From Fibrisoma montanum (GTDB lineage Bacteria; Bacteroidota; Bacteroidia; Cytophagales; Spirosomataceae): a stretch of DNA of 64,000 nucleotides. The notes beneath the pieces are model-generated. The model was not told the DNA's origin. It saw nothing but the letters and a program-made list of their open reading frames with translations, and made no database searches. The stretch spans positions 372,001 to 436,000 of the forward strand of contig NZ_QXED01000004.1 in assembly GCF_003583365.1 (NCBI RefSeq), in the 5' to 3' direction. Positions 61,448 to 64,000 of the stretch are shown here, one piece after another. The translations under genes were made by a program, and so were the position numbers. Position 1 is the first letter of the stretch, and each line of letters starts with the position of its first letter.

Positions 61448-62440
61448 ATGAAAGCAATCGTTCTGGAAGGGCAGGGTAAACCTCTGCAACTTGTTGACCT
61501 TCCAACCCCAACGCCCGCAACCGGTCAGGTACAGGTTCAATTGAAAGCCGCTGCCCTCAACCGCCGTGACTGGTGGCTCCAGCAAGGGGCCTCCCGTCAG
61601 CCCAGCGTACCGGGTTCCGACGGCACCGGTATCATAACGGCCGTTGGCGAAGGCGTTTCGCCCGACCGGATTGGAAAGGAGGTCGTTATTTTGCCGTCGT
61701 TGTATTGGGGTGATAATCCGCTGGCTCAGAGCGCCGACTTCCAGATTCTAGGAATTCCGTCGCAAGGTACGTTTGCCGAGTACATTGTCGTGCCGGCCGA
61801 GAACGTGTACGATAAACCGACGTATTTATCGTTTGCCGAAACGGCGGCTTTGCCTCTGGCGGCCCTGACCGGCTACCGTGCCTTATTCACGCAGGGCAAT
61901 CTGAAGCCCGGGCAAAATGTACTGCTGACGGGTATTGGCGGTGGCGTGGCGTTGTTTATGCTCCAGATAGCTAATCAGATCGGGGCGAATGTATACGTCA
62001 CCAGCGGGTCGGCTGAGAAGCTGGAACGCGCTAAGCAGTACGGGGCCAGGGGTGGAGTTAACTACCACGATGCTGACTGGGTCGACCAGTTGAAAGCCGC
62101 TTCCGGAAACGGCTTTGACCTCATCGTCGACAGTGCGGCCGGCAATGGCTTTGCCGACCTGGTGAAGTTGGCTAAAATTGGGGGACGGATCGTTTTCTTC
62201 GGCGCAACCCGCGGAAACCTACCAGAGCTGGTTCCCAATGCGTTGTATTCAAAGCAACTGGCCCTTATCGGAACCATGATGGGTTCTCCCGACGAATTTG
62301 CCGCTGTGCTTACCTTTTACGAGCAGCATCAGCTTCGTCCTGTCATTGACGACGCACTGCCCCTGGCCGAAGCTGATCAGGCTATCCGGAAAATGACAAC
62401 CTCAGAGCAGTTCGGTAAGATTGTACTGTCCATTGCGTAG
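61448..62440 (+). CDS. medium-chain zinc-binding-type dehydrogenase / quinone reductase-like
   Basis: A 330-residue NAD(P)H oxidoreductase of the MDR superfamily. The ATG at 61448 starts MKAIVLEGQGKPLQL. Domain order is a GroES-like fold (about 1-130, with PGSDGTGIITAVGEG), the substrate-binding AETAALPLAALTGYRALF, the NADPH-binding loop GIGGGVALF, and VTSGSAEKLERAKQYGARGGVNY, split, and C-terminal GGRIVFFGATRGN. Structural Zn cysteines are absent, as in QOR/acryloyl-CoA reductase-like members. It is likely under control of the divergent AraC protein. Confidence 0.91.
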   Translation: MKAIVLEGQGKPLQLVDLPTPTPATGQVQVQLKAAALNRRDWWLQQGASRQPSVPGSDGTGIITAVGEGVSPDRIGKEVVILPSLYWGDNPLAQSADFQILGIPSQGTFAEYIVVPAENVYDKPTYLSFAETAALPLAALTGYRALFTQGNLKPGQNVLLTGIGGGVALFMLQIANQIGANVYVTSGSAEKLERAKQYGARGGVNYHDADWVDQLKAASGNGFDLIVDSAAGNGFADLVKLAKIGGRIVFFGATRGNLPELVPNALYSKQLALIGTMMGSPDEFAAVLTFYEQHQLRPVIDDALPLAEADQAIRKMTTSEQFGKIVLSIA

Positions 62441-62463
62441 CCCTTTGTAGTGTAGCTGACCAG

Positions 62464-63897
62464 CTATCGCTTAACCGCATAGGCCGGGTTGGGTCGCGGC
62501 ATATTGGCTTGCACCTCAGCACGCCATTTCGTTAGTTTTCCGAGCAGTTCCCTGGCTTTCTGAGGCTGTTGCTGCGCCAGGTCGGTGCTCTCCGACAGGT
62601 CGTTGCCGAGGTTATACAGTTCAGTTTTGCCGGTTTCGTAGTGCTCAACCAGTTTATAGTCGCCATCCCGAATGGCCGCCGACGGTCGACTCGCCTGATT
62701 GCTGAAATGTGGATAATGCCAGAAAACAGGTCCGCGCTGAAAGGCAGCGGCCGGGTTGCCAAGCAGGGCGTAAAAGCTTTTGCCGTCCGGTACGGTTGGC
62801 TTCCAGTTCGTTTGCAGCATCTCCATAAACGTCGGTACGAAGTCCGTGCCCGTCAGGTAGCGGTCGCAGGTGGCGTTTTGGGCAGTTATGCCGGACCCCG
62901 CCATAATCAGCGGTACGCGGATACCGCCTTCGTAGACGTGTCCTTTCCACTTTCGTAAGGGCGAATTATCCGTTGGCGCCGGGCCTGCTTCGGGCATCCC
63001 GAGCCCGCCGTTGTCGGAGGTGAACACAACCAGCGTATTGTCGGCTAAGCCGGCGTCGTTTAGCTTTTGCAGTACCCGGCCAACCCCCTCGTCGAGACTG
63101 AGCAGCATGGCCGCATAGGATGGATTGTACCGGCCGTTGAAACGCGGGTAGCGGTACAGAAACTTACTCAGCTTATCGGCCCGGGGGATCAGCAGAATAT
63201 GCGGGGCGGAATACGCCAGGTACAGAAAAAGCGGCTGTTGCTTCCCCTTATTCTGGTCAATGAACTCAAGGGCGTAGTCGGTCAGCTTGTCGGTCAGATA
63301 CTCCTTACCGGTGTCCTCAAAAACGGTCCTGTTGTTCGAGACAATGGAATAATTGTAGTAATCCAGTCCGTTTTTGCTGATCTGCCGTTCGTAGTCGAAA
63401 CCCTGAGCGGTCGGTGTAAGCGAATCACCAGCGGCCCCAAGGTGCCATTTGCCGACCATGCCCGTTACGTAGCTCTGCTGCTTGAGTAGTTCGGCCAGCG
63501 TTGTTTCCGAAGCGGGCAGGTAGCGACGCCAGTTGGCCGGCAGCAGCGACGATGTCGTATCTACGCGCTCCCCGCCGATGAAATTGGTCAGGTGAAGCCG
63601 GGCCGGGTGCTTCCCCGTCAGGATAGCGGCCCGCGACGGGGAGCAGACCGGACAGGCCGAATACGCCTGCGTGAACCGGATGCCCCGCCGGGCCAGCGAA
63701 TCCAGATTCGGCGTTTCGTTGTACGGATTGCCGTAGCAGCGCAGATCCATGTAGCCGAGGTCGTCGGCCAGGATGAAAACGATGTTGGGTCGTTGGGCGA
63801 CGGTGCGGGCCGGTTGCTGACCGCTTGGCAACACCCGAAGGGTGGCAGCGGTCAGCAGACAGGTCAGTAAAACCAGGAGAAGCGTACCAAAGCGCAT
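62464..63897 (-). CDS. sulfatase (arylsulfatase A-type), exported
   Basis: A 477-residue exported sulfatase. A hydrophobic signal (about 5-24) precedes the alkaline-phosphatase-like fold: RPNIVFILADDLGYMD (metal Asp pair), the signature CSPSR with Cys85 converted to formylglycine in the family, followed by AAILTGKHPARLH, then GKWHLG, and VFTSDNGGLG. A C-terminal subdomain follows. It probably removes sulfate from extracellular polysaccharides or glycans. A sulfatase-maturing enzyme is not encoded in this window. Confidence 0.93.
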   Translation of the reverse strand: MRFGTLLLVLLTCLLTAATLRVLPSGQQPARTVAQRPNIVFILADDLGYMDLRCYGNPYNETPNLDSLARRGIRFTQAYSACPVCSPSRAAILTGKHPARLHLTNFIGGERVDTTSSLLPANWRRYLPASETTLAELLKQQSYVTGMVGKWHLGAAGDSLTPTAQGFDYERQISKNGLDYYNYSIVSNNRTVFEDTGKEYLTDKLTDYALEFIDQNKGKQQPLFLYLAYSAPHILLIPRADKLSKFLYRYPRFNGRYNPSYAAMLLSLDEGVGRVLQKLNDAGLADNTLVVFTSDNGGLGMPEAGPAPTDNSPLRKWKGHVYEGGIRVPLIMAGSGITAQNATCDRYLTGTDFVPTFMEMLQTNWKPTVPDGKSFYALLGNPAAAFQRGPVFWHYPHFSNQASRPSAAIRDGDYKLVEHYETGKTELYNLGNDLSESTDLAQQQPQKARELLGKLTKWRAEVQANMPRPNPAYAVKR

Positions 63898-63937
63898 ACG
63901 TCTGGATTGAGGGATAATCCTTTATAAAACCGAGCCA

Positions 63938-64000
63938 TTACAGATAACTACTGCTATCGTCCAGCTTTACCTTGCCGCGGAATGTGTAGAACGAGAAGAT
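63938..64000 (-). CDS. C-terminal end of a gene cut by the window edge
   Basis: The minus strand shows an open frame ending IFSFYTFRGKVKLDDSSSYL and a stop at 63938-63940. The FRGKV-x-L tail could be the end of a cytochrome bd oxidase subunit II or another membrane protein, but 20 residues are too few to say. It lies upstream of the sulfatase gene on the same strand. Confidence 0.45.
   Translation of the reverse strand: MFSFYTFRGKVKLDDSSSYL

Noticed and set aside
1-64000. tRNA, rRNA, CRISPR array, prophage or insertion sequence
   Set aside because: Looked for cloverleaf-like segments, regularly spaced repeats, integrases and transposases; none seen in either strand.

Overview
The window looks like chromosomal DNA from a free-living Bacteroidota bacterium of the order Cytophagales, most like Spirosoma and its relatives. 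The evidence is a medium-high GC content judged by eye, TAnnTTTG-type promoter boxes where any can be seen, many secreted or lipoprotein products, 7TM and LytS-type histidine kinases with a LytTR regulator, MacB-PCD/FtsX permeases, DUF2490, ScyD/ScyE, WG-repeat and penicillin-acylase-like proteins, and short T9SS-sorting-domain-like proteins. No rRNA, tRNA, CRISPR array, phage or transposase was seen. About 56 complete genes and one gene cut by the right edge are supported.

Layout. 1-9.7 kb: a cation P-type ATPase, an NlpC/P60 peptidase, a methyltransferase, a small AT-rich islet with an unrecognised winged-helix-like protein, a carboxylesterase divergent from a Nudix-type transcription regulator with a long palindrome between them, two small proteins and a Tat-exported TIM-barrel isomerase. 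9.8-15.5 kb: a lipoprotein, then two copies of one cassette (short secreted protein, hairpin terminator, sigma-54-like promoter and upstream triple palindromes) flanking a ScyD-like lipoprotein, then a WG-repeat protein, a membrane protein and an NTF2-like protein. 15.6-25 kb: two AraC regulators, an aldo/keto reductase, an MFS exporter, a penicillin acylase and an FtsX-type permease. 25-36.6 kb: a sorbosone-dehydrogenase-like lipoprotein, DUF2490, a large VWA protein with an internally duplicated domain, a second penicillin acylase, small secreted proteins, an AI-2E family permease and a second TIM-barrel isomerase. 36.7-48.4 kb: a LytS/LytTR two-component pair, a beta-propeller protein, two Gfo/Idh/MocA oxidoreductases, DUF2071, an SGNH hydrolase, a short GH2-type glycosidase, thioredoxin and an ECF sigma factor. 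48.5-64 kb: a ZU5-like lipoprotein, a membrane-bound AraC regulator, S41 peptidases and a class C beta-lactamase-like hydrolase, DoxX, an FRG-domain protein, a 7TM histidine kinase, endonuclease V, an AraC regulator divergent from a quinone-reductase-like enzyme, and a sulfatase.

How the genes fit together. Most are single-gene units closed by hairpin terminators, and the metabolic theme is periplasmic or surface handling of sugars and acylated compounds (glycosidase, sulfatase, oxidoreductases, isomerases, acylases, esterases). The most unusual features are regulatory: the duplicated sigma-54-like cassette at 10.5-13.15 kb, the 23-bp palindrome in the Nudix-regulator/esterase divergon, the repeated palindrome that ends one base before the start codon of a membrane-bound AraC regulator, and a tandem 10-mer leader shared by two exported-hydrolase transcription units. 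All functions here are inferred from sequence motifs alone; no database search was possible.
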